Assembly: GCF_017908035.1 (NCBI RefSeq)
Contig: NZ_JAEQMU010000001.1
Location: forward strand, 2,356,001 to 2,420,000
Reading direction: 5' to 3'
Length of the DNA: 64,000 nt
Source of the DNA: Sphingobacterium tabacisoli
GTDB lineage: Bacteria > Bacteroidota > Bacteroidia > Sphingobacteriales > Sphingobacteriaceae
The position numbers were made by a program, and so were the translations under genes. Positions 37,515-47,551 of this stretch are shown here, in pieces (position 1 is the first letter of the stretch; every line of letters starts with the position of its first letter). The notes beneath the pieces are model-generated. The model was not told the origin of the DNA. It made no database searches and worked only from the letters and a program-made list of their open reading frames with translations.

Positions 37515-38642
37515 TTATGATTTCTTCATTTCCGTTTTGGCAGGAATCTCCGTTCCCTCCAAGATTTCTTCTGTACCCATCTTAAGGATAACATCTCCCT
37601 CATTCAGTTCACCAAATACTTCTACTTTATCCGGCATCATACGTCCTTTACTGACAGGTACATTCTTTGTTTTTCCATTTTCAACACGGATCACATAAAC
37701 TCCCATACCACTTTCTACAACAGCCATTTTAGGCACAAAGAATGTAGCTACCGTATTCTGTAAAGGGATCACAGTCTCAGCAACCATAAATGGCTTCAGG
37801 ACATTACCGCCATTCGCAAAATCCGCTTCGATCTTTTCTGCTCGAAACTTAGCATCCAGACTACCAGACTTACGTGTGACCAATGCCACATGTGTAGTTT
37901 GAGGTTGCGACCTTACATGGAATCGAATTGTATCTCCCTGTTTGATATATGGCGTACTTGCTTCCGGAATAGAAAGATTAAGGCGCAGCTTCCTATTATC
38001 CTGAACCACCAATAATGGTATTTTTCCCATTGGTCCCACATAGGCGCCCAAATCAACATTCCGATCGGTAATGGTACCTGCAAATGGGGAACGGATTACA
38101 AGATAGTTATCAATATCTCTTATCTCTTCGTAGGCAGATTTAGCCGCATTCAATTGCGCTTCATCCGACAGCTTGCGTGCTGTAATCTGATCGATAGCAT
38201 CCTTTGCTATTGCCCCTTCTGTTTTATCCGCATTCAACATACGATCGTAGGTTGACTTCGTAGAAAGGTAAATCGCATTTTGGGCCTCATACTTTGCTTT
38301 AGCACTAGCCACTTGCGACTGAATCTCCGGCGCTTCCAATACCATCAGAACCTGACCTTGCGAGACCTTGTCTCCAATATCCACTCGGATACTTTTCACA
38401 TAACTGTTCACCTTAGCAAACAGTTCAGTATATTGATCAGGCATCAACTCTCCTGCTAGTTGCAGTTTCACCAAGGGATTACTCTTCGCCACCACTACCG
38501 TCTCAAACGGATTCATCATCATACCCATACCACCCATGCCCTTGCTTTCGGTCTTTTTTTCTTCTTTTACTTCTGCCTTCTCGCTATTGCATGCTGTAAA
38601 AACAAAAATGGATGCAATAGCTGTATATACTAATAACTTCAT
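37515..38642 (-). CDS. RND efflux periplasmic adaptor lipoprotein
   Basis: 375 residues. Lipobox FTAC (lipid-modified C18), then a Met/Gly-rich stretch (GMGGMGMMMNPF at about 35-46) that is unusual in multidrug adaptors and fits a metal-handling one. It contains a lipoyl/barrel-sandwich motif (VRVDIGDKVSQGQVLMVLEAPEIQ at about 88-111), a coiled-coil hairpin (about 110-170) and a beta-barrel domain. It bridges the RND pump and the TolC channel encoded upstream. Confidence 0.92.
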   Translation of the reverse strand: MKLLVYTAIASIFVFTACNSEKAEVKEEKKTESKGMGGMGMMMNPFETVVVAKSNPLVKLQLAGELMPDQYTELFAKVNSYVKSIRVDIGDKVSQGQVLMVLEAPEIQSQVASAKAKYEAQNAIYLSTKSTYDRMLNADKTEGAIAKDAIDQITARKLSDEAQLNAAKSAYEEIRDIDNYLVIRSPFAGTITDRNVDLGAYVGPMGKIPLLVVQDNRKLRLNLSIPEASTPYIKQGDTIRFHVRSQPQTTHVALVTRKSGSLDAKFRAEKIEADFANGGNVLKPFMVAETVIPLQNTVATFFVPKMAVVESGMGVYVIRVENGKTKNVPVSKGRMMPDKVEVFGELNEGDVILKMGTEEILEGTEIPAKTEMKKS

Positions 38643-38711
38643 ACCTGTATAATTTGATTTTTTAAAAACATAATGAACATTCGTTGGGACTTCACAGATC
38701 CATACGAATAA

Positions 38712-41700
38712 TTAATTTACGGACTGATTAAAGTGGACACTTTCTTCGTCTTCTGGATCCAATGACGGACTCAGGATACTCACATTTCTCATCACCCATC
38801 CATACACTAGAGGGAGTATAACCAAAACGGAGAAAGTAGAGAAAATCAATCCTCCAATCACTGCTCTACCCAACGGCGATATCTGATCGGCACCTTCGCC
38901 AAATCCAATAGCAATCGGAAGCATTCCCGCTGCCATTGCCAGTGTCGTCATGATAATAGGTCTTATCCGTAGCTTAGCAGCTTCCAAACCTGCGGCCATC
39001 GCGTCAACTCCTTGTTTACGCACACTCTCCGCATTACTGATTAACAGAACCGCATTCGCGATAGATACACCTACAGACATAATCAACCCCATATACGATT
39101 GTAAGTTCAGTGTAGAGCCCGATAGATTCAATAGTACCAAAGAGCCAACCATTACAAAAGGAACTGTGGTCAAAATCACTAAGGAAGCCCTAAAAGACTG
39201 GAAAGTAGCTGAAAGCATCAGAAAGATAACAACAACAGCAATCAATAGCCCAGTCGCCAGACTCTTCATCGTCTCATCCAATACCGGAGCTAAACCAGCG
39301 ACGTTTATATTCACCCCTTTGGGCAGTTCGCCCAAAGAAGCAATAGCTGCTTCTACATCCTTTGATGCACGCTCTAAATCCGTCTTATGGATATTAGCAG
39401 TCACCGTTGTATACCCCATAGTACCCAGGTTGTAACTTTCTCCTAATTCCTTCGATGGCGTGATCGTTGCTACATCACTTAATACAGGTCGCTCGGCATT
39501 TTTGGACAACGGTAAGTTAGCCAACTCTTCCTTGCTATTCAGTATATGTTGTGGCGTCTGCACCTGCACATCATAGGCAATTCCCATCATACCACCTACC
39601 CAGAAGTTTTTATTGGTATAACGTGTAGATGCTGTAGCTGCCACCAAAGATTTAGCGATATCTTGCGCATCCAGCCCCAATTGAGCTGCACGGGTACGAT
39701 CTATATTAATCTGCAAAGCGGGATAATCCATTGATTGAGGGACCTGCTGATCACGCATGTACGCTAACTCTTTAAGCTTTGCCAGAAGTTTGTTGGCATA
39801 CATACGGTTCATCTTTTTCATCATCCCTGACACCCGGATCTCGATCGGATTATTAGCACCTTGGCTCAAAATTTTCTCGGTAAGTTCAATAGGTTCAAAA
39901 GAAATATGCAAGTCCGGCATTTTCTCTTTGTAATATGCCCGTAGCTTATCCTTGAGCTCGTCAGAATTACCCTTAAATTCTTTCAAAGCCACCTGCATCA
40001 GTGCCTCGTGGGGACCTGCATTATAAAGATAGATAGGACTCACCGCAAAAGTAGAGGGGTGTTGACCGATAAATACGGAAGAAATAGCGACATTATCCTT
40101 ACCCACGACATTTCCAAGCTGGTCTAGAAAACCTTTTACTTTTGCTTCCGTCACTTCAATACGTGTTCCTTCAGCAGCTTTGATACGCACTTGAAACTGC
40201 CTCGAGTTTACTGTTGGAAGCACGTCTTTTCCTGTAATTTGGTACAGCGCAAAAACCGTAAATAGAATAGATACAAGACTGATAATAACAATAGGTTTTC
40301 TAAATTTCATCATTCCAGTGAGCACATTTACGAACCGGTCCCTAAACTTCGAAAACCAATCTCCTTTATGCGAAGGGTTTGCGCAGGTCTCTGGATTATG
40401 CTTCATCATCCAATTGCCCATAATCGGGACAAAGGTCTGTGACAACAAGAACGAAACCACCATAGAGAAACCAATAGCCAAGGCCAAAGGCATAAATAAC
40501 GCTCCAGGAATTCCCGTCATCATAAATGCTGGTGCGAAAACCGCCAAAATACAAAGCATGATTAATAACTTAGGAAACGCGATTTCCTTACAGGCATCCC
40601 ATATGGCTTGCGCCCGGGTCTTGCCCATGGCGAAATGCTGGTGTATATTTTCAATAGTCACCGTACTCTCATCCACTAATATCCCTATCGCCAAGGCCAG
40701 ACCGGATAGCGACATGATATTGATAGTATGCCCGAAGAGCTTCAGAAACAGAACACCTGATATAATGGAAATCGGAATTGTCATAATTACAATCAGCGCT
40801 CCACGTCTATCGTTCAAGAACAACATCACCATCAAACCAGTCAATAAAGCTCCAAGCACACCTTCAATAATCAAACTTTTCAAGGCATTAGAGATATATA
40901 CCGATTGATCAAACTCATATGAAATCGTGACATCATCCGGCATATTCCGTTGTATCATAGGAAGCGACTCTTTCAACGTATTGACGACATCCAGTGTCGA
41001 AGCATTACTTGCCTTAGCGATATTAACATACACCGAGCGCTTGCCATCAATCAGGGCATAGCCTGTCGCGATATCTGCTCCATCTTTGACTGTAGCCACA
41101 TCCCTTATATATACATTATCTACAGTGCCTTTAAATAGTGGTACATCTCCCAATTCCTCTACAGTTTTGACCGTATTATTCGTTGGTGTCAGATAGTTTG
41201 TATCACCGATATAGACGTTACCTGAGGGCGATGTAATATTATTTCTACTAATAGCCTCTACAACCTGCTCTGGAGAGAGATTATGTGACCTCAGTTTAAC
41301 AGGATCAATATTAATCTCAATTGTCCGCGGACTACCACCAAATGGAGGTGCTGTAGTCAGTCCTGGAATAGCAATCAAAAACGGACGTGCGTTAAAGTTG
41401 GCAATATCCTGCAGTTGATTATTATTCTTCGTATTGCTTCGAAACACCAGTTGCCCTACAGGCTGCGATGAAGAGTCAAAGCGGATAATAAATGGGGGTG
41501 GTGCTCCTGGAGGCAAGAACACCTGCGAACGCGTCGACAGCGCATTAATCTGCGCAAGAGCCTCTCCCATATTCGTCCCTTCGTAGAAAACCACCTTCAT
41601 TAAAGTAAGGCCTTGCGTATTTTTAGATTCAATACTCTTGATACCGTTTGTAAACAAAAGCATGTTTACATACATCTTGGTAAAATACCCCTCCATCTGT

Positions 41701-41870
41701 TGTGGTGTATAGCCATTGAATGAATGAGCTACATATACAACAGGGAGGTCCATTTCAGGCAGAATATCTACTTTAACATCCTGGGCTGCCTTAATCCCAA
41801 AGAACAGTAGTCCGAGCACCATCACGATAATCGCTATGGGCTTCCGGAGTGCAAATCTTATTAATTCCAT
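38712..41870 (-). CDS. Efflux RND transporter permease
   Basis: 1052 residues, 12 membrane spans with two large periplasmic loops, the normal RND plan. The N-terminus is KPIAIIVMVLGLLFFGI; the fourth-span region reads LALAIGILVDESTVTIENIH, where the acidic pair is D-E rather than the D-D of HAE1 multidrug pumps or the D-G of CusA. This makes the branch uncertain. The Cys-rich partners in the same run favour metal export, but the pump sequence alone does not prove it. Confidence 0.93.
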   Translation of the reverse strand: MELIRFALRKPIAIIVMVLGLLFFGIKAAQDVKVDILPEMDLPVVYVAHSFNGYTPQQMEGYFTKMYVNMLLFTNGIKSIESKNTQGLTLMKVVFYEGTNMGEALAQINALSTRSQVFLPPGAPPPFIIRFDSSSQPVGQLVFRSNTKNNNQLQDIANFNARPFLIAIPGLTTAPPFGGSPRTIEINIDPVKLRSHNLSPEQVVEAISRNNITSPSGNVYIGDTNYLTPTNNTVKTVEELGDVPLFKGTVDNVYIRDVATVKDGADIATGYALIDGKRSVYVNIAKASNASTLDVVNTLKESLPMIQRNMPDDVTISYEFDQSVYISNALKSLIIEGVLGALLTGLMVMLFLNDRRGALIVIMTIPISIISGVLFLKLFGHTINIMSLSGLALAIGILVDESTVTIENIHQHFAMGKTRAQAIWDACKEIAFPKLLIMLCILAVFAPAFMMTGIPGALFMPLALAIGFSMVVSFLLSQTFVPIMGNWMMKHNPETCANPSHKGDWFSKFRDRFVNVLTGMMKFRKPIVIISLVSILFTVFALYQITGKDVLPTVNSRQFQVRIKAAEGTRIEVTEAKVKGFLDQLGNVVGKDNVAISSVFIGQHPSTFAVSPIYLYNAGPHEALMQVALKEFKGNSDELKDKLRAYYKEKMPDLHISFEPIELTEKILSQGANNPIEIRVSGMMKKMNRMYANKLLAKLKELAYMRDQQVPQSMDYPALQINIDRTRAAQLGLDAQDIAKSLVAATASTRYTNKNFWVGGMMGIAYDVQVQTPQHILNSKEELANLPLSKNAERPVLSDVATITPSKELGESYNLGTMGYTTVTANIHKTDLERASKDVEAAIASLGELPKGVNINVAGLAPVLDETMKSLATGLLIAVVVIFLMLSATFQSFRASLVILTTVPFVMVGSLVLLNLSGSTLNLQSYMGLIMSVGVSIANAVLLISNAESVRKQGVDAMAAGLEAAKLRIRPIIMTTLAMAAGMLPIAIGFGEGADQISPLGRAVIGGLIFSTFSVLVILPLVYGWVMRNVSILSPSLDPEDEESVHFNQSVN

Positions 41871-41971
41871 ATGTCAATAATTACTTCACGACCGCGACCT
41901 AGCGGGCCAATTTCTTCTATACGCTCCATCAAAGCATTTTTATGGGCGCGAACTCATTAATACCTCAATTG

Positions 41972-43369
41972 TTATTTTACACTAGCATCCAAGAGCATCG
42001 TAAGATCTCCATCTGCAGCTGCCAGTAGCAGTAAACTTTGCCATACGTTATTTTGAGCAATTTCAAAATCGATTTCGGCACGATGCAGACTGTATAGGGC
42101 CTGTGTGAAATCCACCAAAGTCGTCAAGCCATTTTCATAAAGTGCTGTATGTTGTTTGTAAGCCAGCTGCGCGGCAGCCAGCTGTACTTTCGTCTCTTCA
42201 AAATTTTCGAAAGAGTTGGTAATTTGCTTTTTTGCCAACATAGATTGTGCGTCCAGATCTTTTTTCATACGATCATAATCGTACTCCAAAGATTTTGTCA
42301 GCAAACGTTGTTCGTTAACCTTACTATCGTAACGGAACAAATTGGTGATGTTCCAGCTCAACGAAACGCCCAATAAGAAGTTACCACGATTAATACCAAC
42401 ACCTTTAAGATAGGACGAAGAATAAGCCGAATTGTCCTGAACATAATTCCAGTCAAAGCCAGACCCTCGGCCTTGTATTACTCCAAATCCCGATAGATTA
42501 GGCTTTCTTTTTGCCTGGATAAGCTGTTCTACTTCTTTACTTTCATCTATTTTAGATTGTTGCCACACTAAAAAAGGATGATTTTCAAAGTTGTTATCAG
42601 CGATTCGTCCAATTACTGCTGTCGGGGTTGCTGTACTATATATGCTATCCAGTACATACAGTTTAAAATCCTCTCCCATTAATACAGCCAACTGCTTGGA
42701 GAACTCCAGCTCTTTATCGAAAGACTTAATCTCCATCGATCTCGCGTTTGACACCTCTGCTTTTGCCAGCGAAGCATCCACCTCGGGAATCAAACCGCTT
42801 TTTGCCCGCGTATTGGTCATATCGTAAAAAACCTCCGCACGCTCAAAATTCTTACGCTGCACATACTTGATACGCTGTGTAGCCAAAAGGTTCAGATAAG
42901 CGGCACTGACCTTGACTTGATGTTGAAAAATCTCCTGATCCACATCTGCCGTCGCTGTCTTTTCTTTCGACACAGCGAGATCAACCTGCTTCTTCAGGCG
43001 ACCAAAAGTAAATATGTTCCAGTTTACATTGGCAAAATACAGCGAACCAAAGGCTGCGTTCCAATTCTGGTCGGCCAATGGCATGGATGTCGCGGCTGAG
43101 GCAAGTCCTCCATAAGCATATAATGGTCCATTCTGAGCGTTGATGGTTCCATAACTCTGCTGAGCAGCTACTGTTACATCAGGCAGATATTGTTTCTGTT
43201 GATAAAGGGTGTTTTGTACGGAAGCTTCCACCAACACCTGTTTCGACTTGATTTTATCGTAGTTTTCAACCGCGTGCTTTAAGGCGTCTTTGAGATCTAA
43301 CGTCTGCGCAAATCCACTGACGGAAATACCCATGACGAGAGATATAGACGCAATGTGCTTTATATTCAT
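41972..43369 (-). CDS. TolC family outer-membrane channel
   Basis: 465 residues. Signal peptide about 1-21 (VSGFAQ), then the two repeated helical/barrel halves of the OEP family (long helices with LNLLATQRIKYVQRKNFERAEVFY and AQLAYKQHTALYENGLTTLVDFTQAL). It is the first gene of the pump run: TolC, RND (101 bp later), adaptor (69 bp), Cys-rich lipoprotein (27 bp). Confidence 0.93.
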   Translation of the reverse strand: MNIKHIASISLVMGISVSGFAQTLDLKDALKHAVENYDKIKSKQVLVEASVQNTLYQQKQYLPDVTVAAQQSYGTINAQNGPLYAYGGLASAATSMPLADQNWNAAFGSLYFANVNWNIFTFGRLKKQVDLAVSKEKTATADVDQEIFQHQVKVSAAYLNLLATQRIKYVQRKNFERAEVFYDMTNTRAKSGLIPEVDASLAKAEVSNARSMEIKSFDKELEFSKQLAVLMGEDFKLYVLDSIYSTATPTAVIGRIADNNFENHPFLVWQQSKIDESKEVEQLIQAKRKPNLSGFGVIQGRGSGFDWNYVQDNSAYSSSYLKGVGINRGNFLLGVSLSWNITNLFRYDSKVNEQRLLTKSLEYDYDRMKKDLDAQSMLAKKQITNSFENFEETKVQLAAAQLAYKQHTALYENGLTTLVDFTQALYSLHRAEIDFEIAQNNVWQSLLLLAAADGDLTMLLDASVK

Positions 43370-43384
43370 CTATATGATACATTT

Positions 43385-43433
43385 AAAATAAAACTTTCAT
43401 GATTCCATGGAATCACCAACAGAGATGAAAGTT
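43385..43433 (-). terminator. Hairpin in front of the TolC-pump operon (terminator or attenuator)
   Basis: Arms AACTTTCAT (43392-43400) and ATGAAAGTT (43425-43433) enclose the 14-bp palindrome GATTCCATGGAATC (43401-43414). On the minus strand the outer stem is followed by TTATTTT. It lies 16 bp before the TolC start codon and 104 bp after the HYC_CC_PP gene. Confidence 0.55.
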
Positions 43434-43536
43434 CTTGATGTCCATTAAATACGGACTCTTTCAGAAAAAAAAAGAGATTTGCACGGATTCCAACAAAGGA
43501 AACCGGAATAATACTTAAATGAAAATAGATGAGGTA

Positions 43537-43959
43537 CTAGATTCTATAAACGCAATAGAAAATATAGAGTGGGTTACTCCAAGGGACTGTTTTGGTAGAA
43601 TAGTGATTGGTATTGGCTATAATATCGCCTTCTATAGCCAGATCAAATAGCGCTCCGAGCATACGCTCTGGAAACACATGTGCAAATATTTTAAAAGCAT
43701 AATCGAAATATCCATTTCCTTGAGTAGAAACGTCTACTTTCAATGTTTTACTTTCGTGCTTGCAGCAATCCTTTTTTGATTTCTTTAAATCTTTCTCTTT
43801 CGCCAGACAGATTGGGCAAGGTTGGTCACCAATCGTTGTCGAAGCCGTAAGGCTCACAGATCTAATCGCCGATCCTACACACTCATGCGAAAACTGGGTA
43901 AAGCCAGAAGACAGTACCAAGTACAGGAGCGATAAAAAGATGACGAATAGTTTTCTCAT
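43537..43959 (-). CDS. HYC_CC_PP family Cys-rich protein
   Basis: 140 residues from MRKLFVIFLSL. A hydrophobic N-terminal signal is followed by FSHEC, CPICLAKEKDLKKSKKDCCKHES, the His/Cys pattern of the HYC_CC_PP family, and a PW/PLY-containing tail. These proteins accompany cation efflux genes in Bacteroidota. The frame is open to a GTG at 43971, but the -7 box TAACTTTG (43978-43971) overlaps it, so ATG 43959 is the start and the leader is very short. It lies 167 bp upstream of the TolC gene. Confidence 0.82.
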   Translation of the reverse strand: MRKLFVIFLSLLYLVLSSGFTQFSHECVGSAIRSVSLTASTTIGDQPCPICLAKEKDLKKSKKDCCKHESKTLKVDVSTQGNGYFDYAFKIFAHVFPERMLGALFDLAIEGDIIANTNHYSTKTVPWSNPLYIFYCVYRI

Positions 43960-43970
43960 AGCAACAGCCA

Positions 43971-43978
43971 CAAAGTTA
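43971..43978 (-). promoter_or_regulatory. -7 element for the HYC_CC_PP gene
   Basis: The minus strand reads TAACTTTG, a full match. It decides the start at 43959 over the GTG at 43971. Confidence 0.55.
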
Positions 43979-44042
43979 TGTAGCGAAGATAGACTTTCCT
44001 TTATATCATTTGGAGAAAATGTTGTAAAATTTTGGTGTCAAT

Positions 44043-44083
44043 ACCAAAAAAGAACGGGCCACTCCTGAGAAGAGCGACCCGTT
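44043..44083 (-). terminator. Intrinsic terminator of the M16 peptidase gene
   Basis: On the minus strand, AACGGG...CTC pairs with GAG...CCCGTT (two small mismatched positions) and is followed by TTCTTTTTT. Confidence 0.8.
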
Positions 44084-44130
44084 ATCATCCATTAATTGAG
44101 GTATATGATCAGGTAGTTGTTTACAATATT

Positions 44131-47070
44131 TTAGTAACCGAATATTTCTTCCAGGGTCAATTTTTTGACTTTCCCCAACCCATTTAAATCGTCAGCCTTA
44201 AGTTTAGACTCATCAGCTACGACACAGTAGATATAAGGTTTTTTACTGAATTCTTTTGCATGGAAAGCTTTAACATCGGCAAATGTCAACGCCGGAATCT
44301 TTTCATAAACAGACTTACGGATATCTGTTTGATTGCCCAAACGCTCTGCTGCCATATAGCTGTTTAAAATAGCTGTATTCGTCACCCTTTCACTAGCGAT
44401 TGACTTCAACAAACTTATTTTTGCCGTCTCAAAAGATTTTGAAGACTCTGGCAGCACATTGATAAGTTCATTCATTCCAGTGATTGCATCCATAAATTTA
44501 TCCGACTGCGTACCGACATAAGCTCCTACTGTATAATGATTTTCCTTCTTGGAAGGAGCACCGTAAAACGCATAAGTGGAGTAAGCCAATGCTTTGGATT
44601 CGCGGATAGTCTGGAAAACAATACTTCCCATTCCTCCACCAAAATAACTGTTAAACAAAGAAACCGTAGGTGTCAATGCTGCATTATAGACGTCAGAATT
44701 TCTGAACCAAAAAATATCCGCCTGTTTCATGTTGTAGTTGGAAACAAGCACTTGATTCTCTGTAGTAGACAGTTCTTTAAATGATGTACCCTGAGGGATA
44801 GCCACAAATGCCCCAGTGCCTAACTTCAGCGCTGGTAAGCTTGCTGTTAGCTGTGCAACTTTCTTTGGTCCGAAATAAAGCACCGTATGCTTTGTTTTAG
44901 ACAAGTCGTGCAATACCTTAACTAAATCCTCTGCCTTTAGTTGATCTAGCTCAGCATCCGTAAATGTATAGTTGAATGGATTTTTAGCACCATATTTCGC
45001 ATAGGCCTTAAGCCCATTCATAATGGCATCTTTATTCTCCTTTGAATTGATACGTGATTTTTTGACACGTCCAATATAGGCTTCAAAAGCAGATTGATCC
45101 ACCACACAGTTTCTTAAAAGGTCTTGAATCAACTCAACAGAGGCCCCAAAATTACGATCAAGTCCTGCAATAGAAACGGTAGTCTCTTCATTGCCGGCAG
45201 ACACCGAAAAATCGGTTGCCAACTTATAAAAGTCTTTACTGAATTGCTCGCTGCTCTTCGCTTTTGTTCCTAAGAATTCCAAATAACCTGCCGCTAATCC
45301 TAGCAATCTGTTATTCCATCCTCCTAGAGGGAAACGATAGACTAAACTAAACAACTCATTATCCTTATTTTCTACAGCCAACACTTCTGCGCCATGAGAT
45401 GTAGATTTTTGAATATCTTTACTGTAATCTAACCAAACCGGCTTGATCTCCTCTTCAGGCATCGCATTAACCTTAGTCAAAAACTCAGATTGTGCTTCAC
45501 GGTTTACCGTGACAGGTGTGATCTCTGGCTTGACGACCTTAACCACATTTTCATCTACCCCTTGTTTTTTATAGATTGCTACATAATTTTGATCATTCAA
45601 GTATTTATTGGCAAAATCAACAATATCCTTTTTCGTCACTGTAGCTAACCAATCCGTATTACGGAGTTCGTTGGCCCAATCCAATTCTGAAGTAAAAGCA
45701 CTCATTAATTCCTCCGCTCTACTTTGGTAGCTATCATTTCTAGCAATCTGCGCTTTGCGTTCATTATTGACGATAGAGGTAATCAAATCTTCCGAAAAAT
45801 CACCTTTACGTAGTTTATCAAGTTCGGCAAGTAACAACTCTCTTACCTGATCCAAAGATTGACCTTGAGAAGGATTTCCCTGAAGAATCAACATGGAATA
45901 ATCTTTCAATACATAAGGAAATGCTCCCGCTCCCAACAGCTTTTGTGATTTCACCAGATCCAAGTCGATCAAACCTGCTGATCCATTAGTAAGAATGCTT
46001 CCTAGAAGGTTCAGCATCTGTGCATCTTTCGTGGCTGCACCTGGAAATCTAAACCCTAGGAATAAGAACTCTGCGTTAGGTCCTTTTACCTCTCTTATAA
46101 TGGGCTTAGTAATCGGCTTTTCTGGCGCAAAAGTATAAGGGGGTACCGCTTTAGTCTTCATATAAGAGAATGCAGCGTCCACCTTTTTAATCATAGTACT
46201 CGGATCGAAATCTCCAGACATGATAACCCCCATATTATTGGGCACATAATAGGTCTCAAAATAGGTACGGATAGCTTTTAGCGAAGGGTTCTTAAGATGC
46301 TCTACTGTACCTAACACCGTTTGTTGTCCATAGTTATTCGTCGGAAATAGACCTTCAAACATCGCTTCAATAGCTTTGCGATTATCAGTATCTAAACCAA
46401 TGTTCTTCTCTTCATAAACAGCCTCTAGCTCCGTATGAAATAAACGGAATACTGGGCTCTTGAATCGTTCCGCTTGTACCGCAAGGTATTTATCCACAAC
46501 ATTATTAGGGATATCCTCGATATAAACGGTCTGCTCGAATGAAGTAAACGCGTTAGTTCCCTCTGCTCCCATATTGCTCATCAGCTTGTCATACTCATTT
46601 GCAATAGCATACTTTGCTGCTTCACCGGAAACCGCATCGATCTCTTTATAGATAGCCTTACGCTTTGCCTCGTCCTTCGTTGAGTTATAGTCCTCGTATA
46701 AGCCGTCAATCTTGTCTAGAAGTGGTTTTTCTTTAGCCCAATCCAAAGAACCAAATTGCTCTGTTCCTTTAAACAGTAGATGCTCTAGATAATGTGCTAG
46801 ACCAGTATGGTCTTTAGGATCGGTTTTACTTCCTGCCTTCGTGGCAATATAAGTCTGAATCCGAGGTTCCTTTTTACTTGGGCTCAAGACAACTGTCAAT
46901 CCATTCTGTAAGGTATAAAATCTGGAGTGAGTGGGATCGTTGGAGACATACTTATAGGAATATCCTCCTTCTGTCGCTTGCTTCCATTCGTAATTTGTCT
47001 GCTGAGCATTACTGCTCCCTACTGAAACAAACAAAAACGCGAAAACATAAAAGACTTTAGCTTTTTTCAT
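44131..47070 (-). CDS. M16 family metallopeptidase, two-domain
   Basis: 979-residue exported zinc peptidase. Signal peptide about 1-22. The inverted zinc motif HYLEH (93-97) lies in GLAHYLEHLLFKGTE, with the third ligand Glu in the ELEAVYEEKNIG helix about 110 residues further on. The C-terminal half repeats the M16 fold without the metal motif, as in pitrilysin-like enzymes. A -7 box TAAATTTG lies at 47144-47137. It has a single-gene layout with its own terminator. Confidence 0.94.
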   Translation of the reverse strand: MKKAKVFYVFAFLFVSVGSSNAQQTNYEWKQATEGGYSYKYVSNDPTHSRFYTLQNGLTVVLSPSKKEPRIQTYIATKAGSKTDPKDHTGLAHYLEHLLFKGTEQFGSLDWAKEKPLLDKIDGLYEDYNSTKDEAKRKAIYKEIDAVSGEAAKYAIANEYDKLMSNMGAEGTNAFTSFEQTVYIEDIPNNVVDKYLAVQAERFKSPVFRLFHTELEAVYEEKNIGLDTDNRKAIEAMFEGLFPTNNYGQQTVLGTVEHLKNPSLKAIRTYFETYYVPNNMGVIMSGDFDPSTMIKKVDAAFSYMKTKAVPPYTFAPEKPITKPIIREVKGPNAEFLFLGFRFPGAATKDAQMLNLLGSILTNGSAGLIDLDLVKSQKLLGAGAFPYVLKDYSMLILQGNPSQGQSLDQVRELLLAELDKLRKGDFSEDLITSIVNNERKAQIARNDSYQSRAEELMSAFTSELDWANELRNTDWLATVTKKDIVDFANKYLNDQNYVAIYKKQGVDENVVKVVKPEITPVTVNREAQSEFLTKVNAMPEEEIKPVWLDYSKDIQKSTSHGAEVLAVENKDNELFSLVYRFPLGGWNNRLLGLAAGYLEFLGTKAKSSEQFSKDFYKLATDFSVSAGNEETTVSIAGLDRNFGASVELIQDLLRNCVVDQSAFEAYIGRVKKSRINSKENKDAIMNGLKAYAKYGAKNPFNYTFTDAELDQLKAEDLVKVLHDLSKTKHTVLYFGPKKVAQLTASLPALKLGTGAFVAIPQGTSFKELSTTENQVLVSNYNMKQADIFWFRNSDVYNAALTPTVSLFNSYFGGGMGSIVFQTIRESKALAYSTYAFYGAPSKKENHYTVGAYVGTQSDKFMDAITGMNELINVLPESSKSFETAKISLLKSIASERVTNTAILNSYMAAERLGNQTDIRKSVYEKIPALTFADVKAFHAKEFSKKPYIYCVVADESKLKADDLNGLGKVKKLTLEEIFGY

Positions 47071-47136
47071 ACTTTGTACTTCGCTGAGTTTACATATGTA
47101 CAGTCTATCTTAATTGAAGACTGCTTGGGTTACAAT

Positions 47137-47144
47137 CAAATTTA
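47137..47144 (-). promoter_or_regulatory. -7 element for the M16 peptidase gene
   Basis: The minus strand reads TAAATTTG, with a leader of about 60 nt. Confidence 0.45.
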
Positions 47145-47355
47145 GGTTTAATATCAATTAGTTCACCTCTGACATTTATTTTCGATAAATTTTTCGGCTA
47201 TATCCCATTTACACAAAATTTTTTAACGAAAAAGCAATTCAAAGCCCCACAAGAGAACAACATATTCAGTAAGAGCACTATCAATACCTCGATAAACCAT
47301 ATTTCTTAAAGATTAATGTCAAAGTATTCCCACTGTCGTTACAAAGATTATTTTT

Positions 47356-47410
47356 ATAGGGATTTCATAGGGTATAAATAGAGGTTTTATAGAGGGTTCA
47401 TAGAGGTAAA
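47356..47410. repeat. Five direct repeats of ATAG(G/A)G at an exact 11-bp period
   Basis: Copies start at 47356, 47367, 47378, 47389 and 47400; the first two read ATAGGG, the last three ATAGAG. An inverted copy CCTCTAT sits at 47422-47428, and ACTATAATTC occurs twice (47413-47422, 47438-47447). The array is in the 481-bp gap between the divergent M16 and DUF6266 genes, about 140 bp before the latter. The spacing places every copy on one face of the helix, as in multimeric operators. Confidence 0.7.
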
Positions 47411-47551
47411 ACACTATAATTCCTCTATATACTCACTACTATAATTCTTTATAACCAGAAGAATATGTATATTTAGTATAAGTTAATTATAAACTAATAC
47501 CGGATAGGTCCCGAATCTACGTCGAAGACAACTATCCTAAAACACACAATT

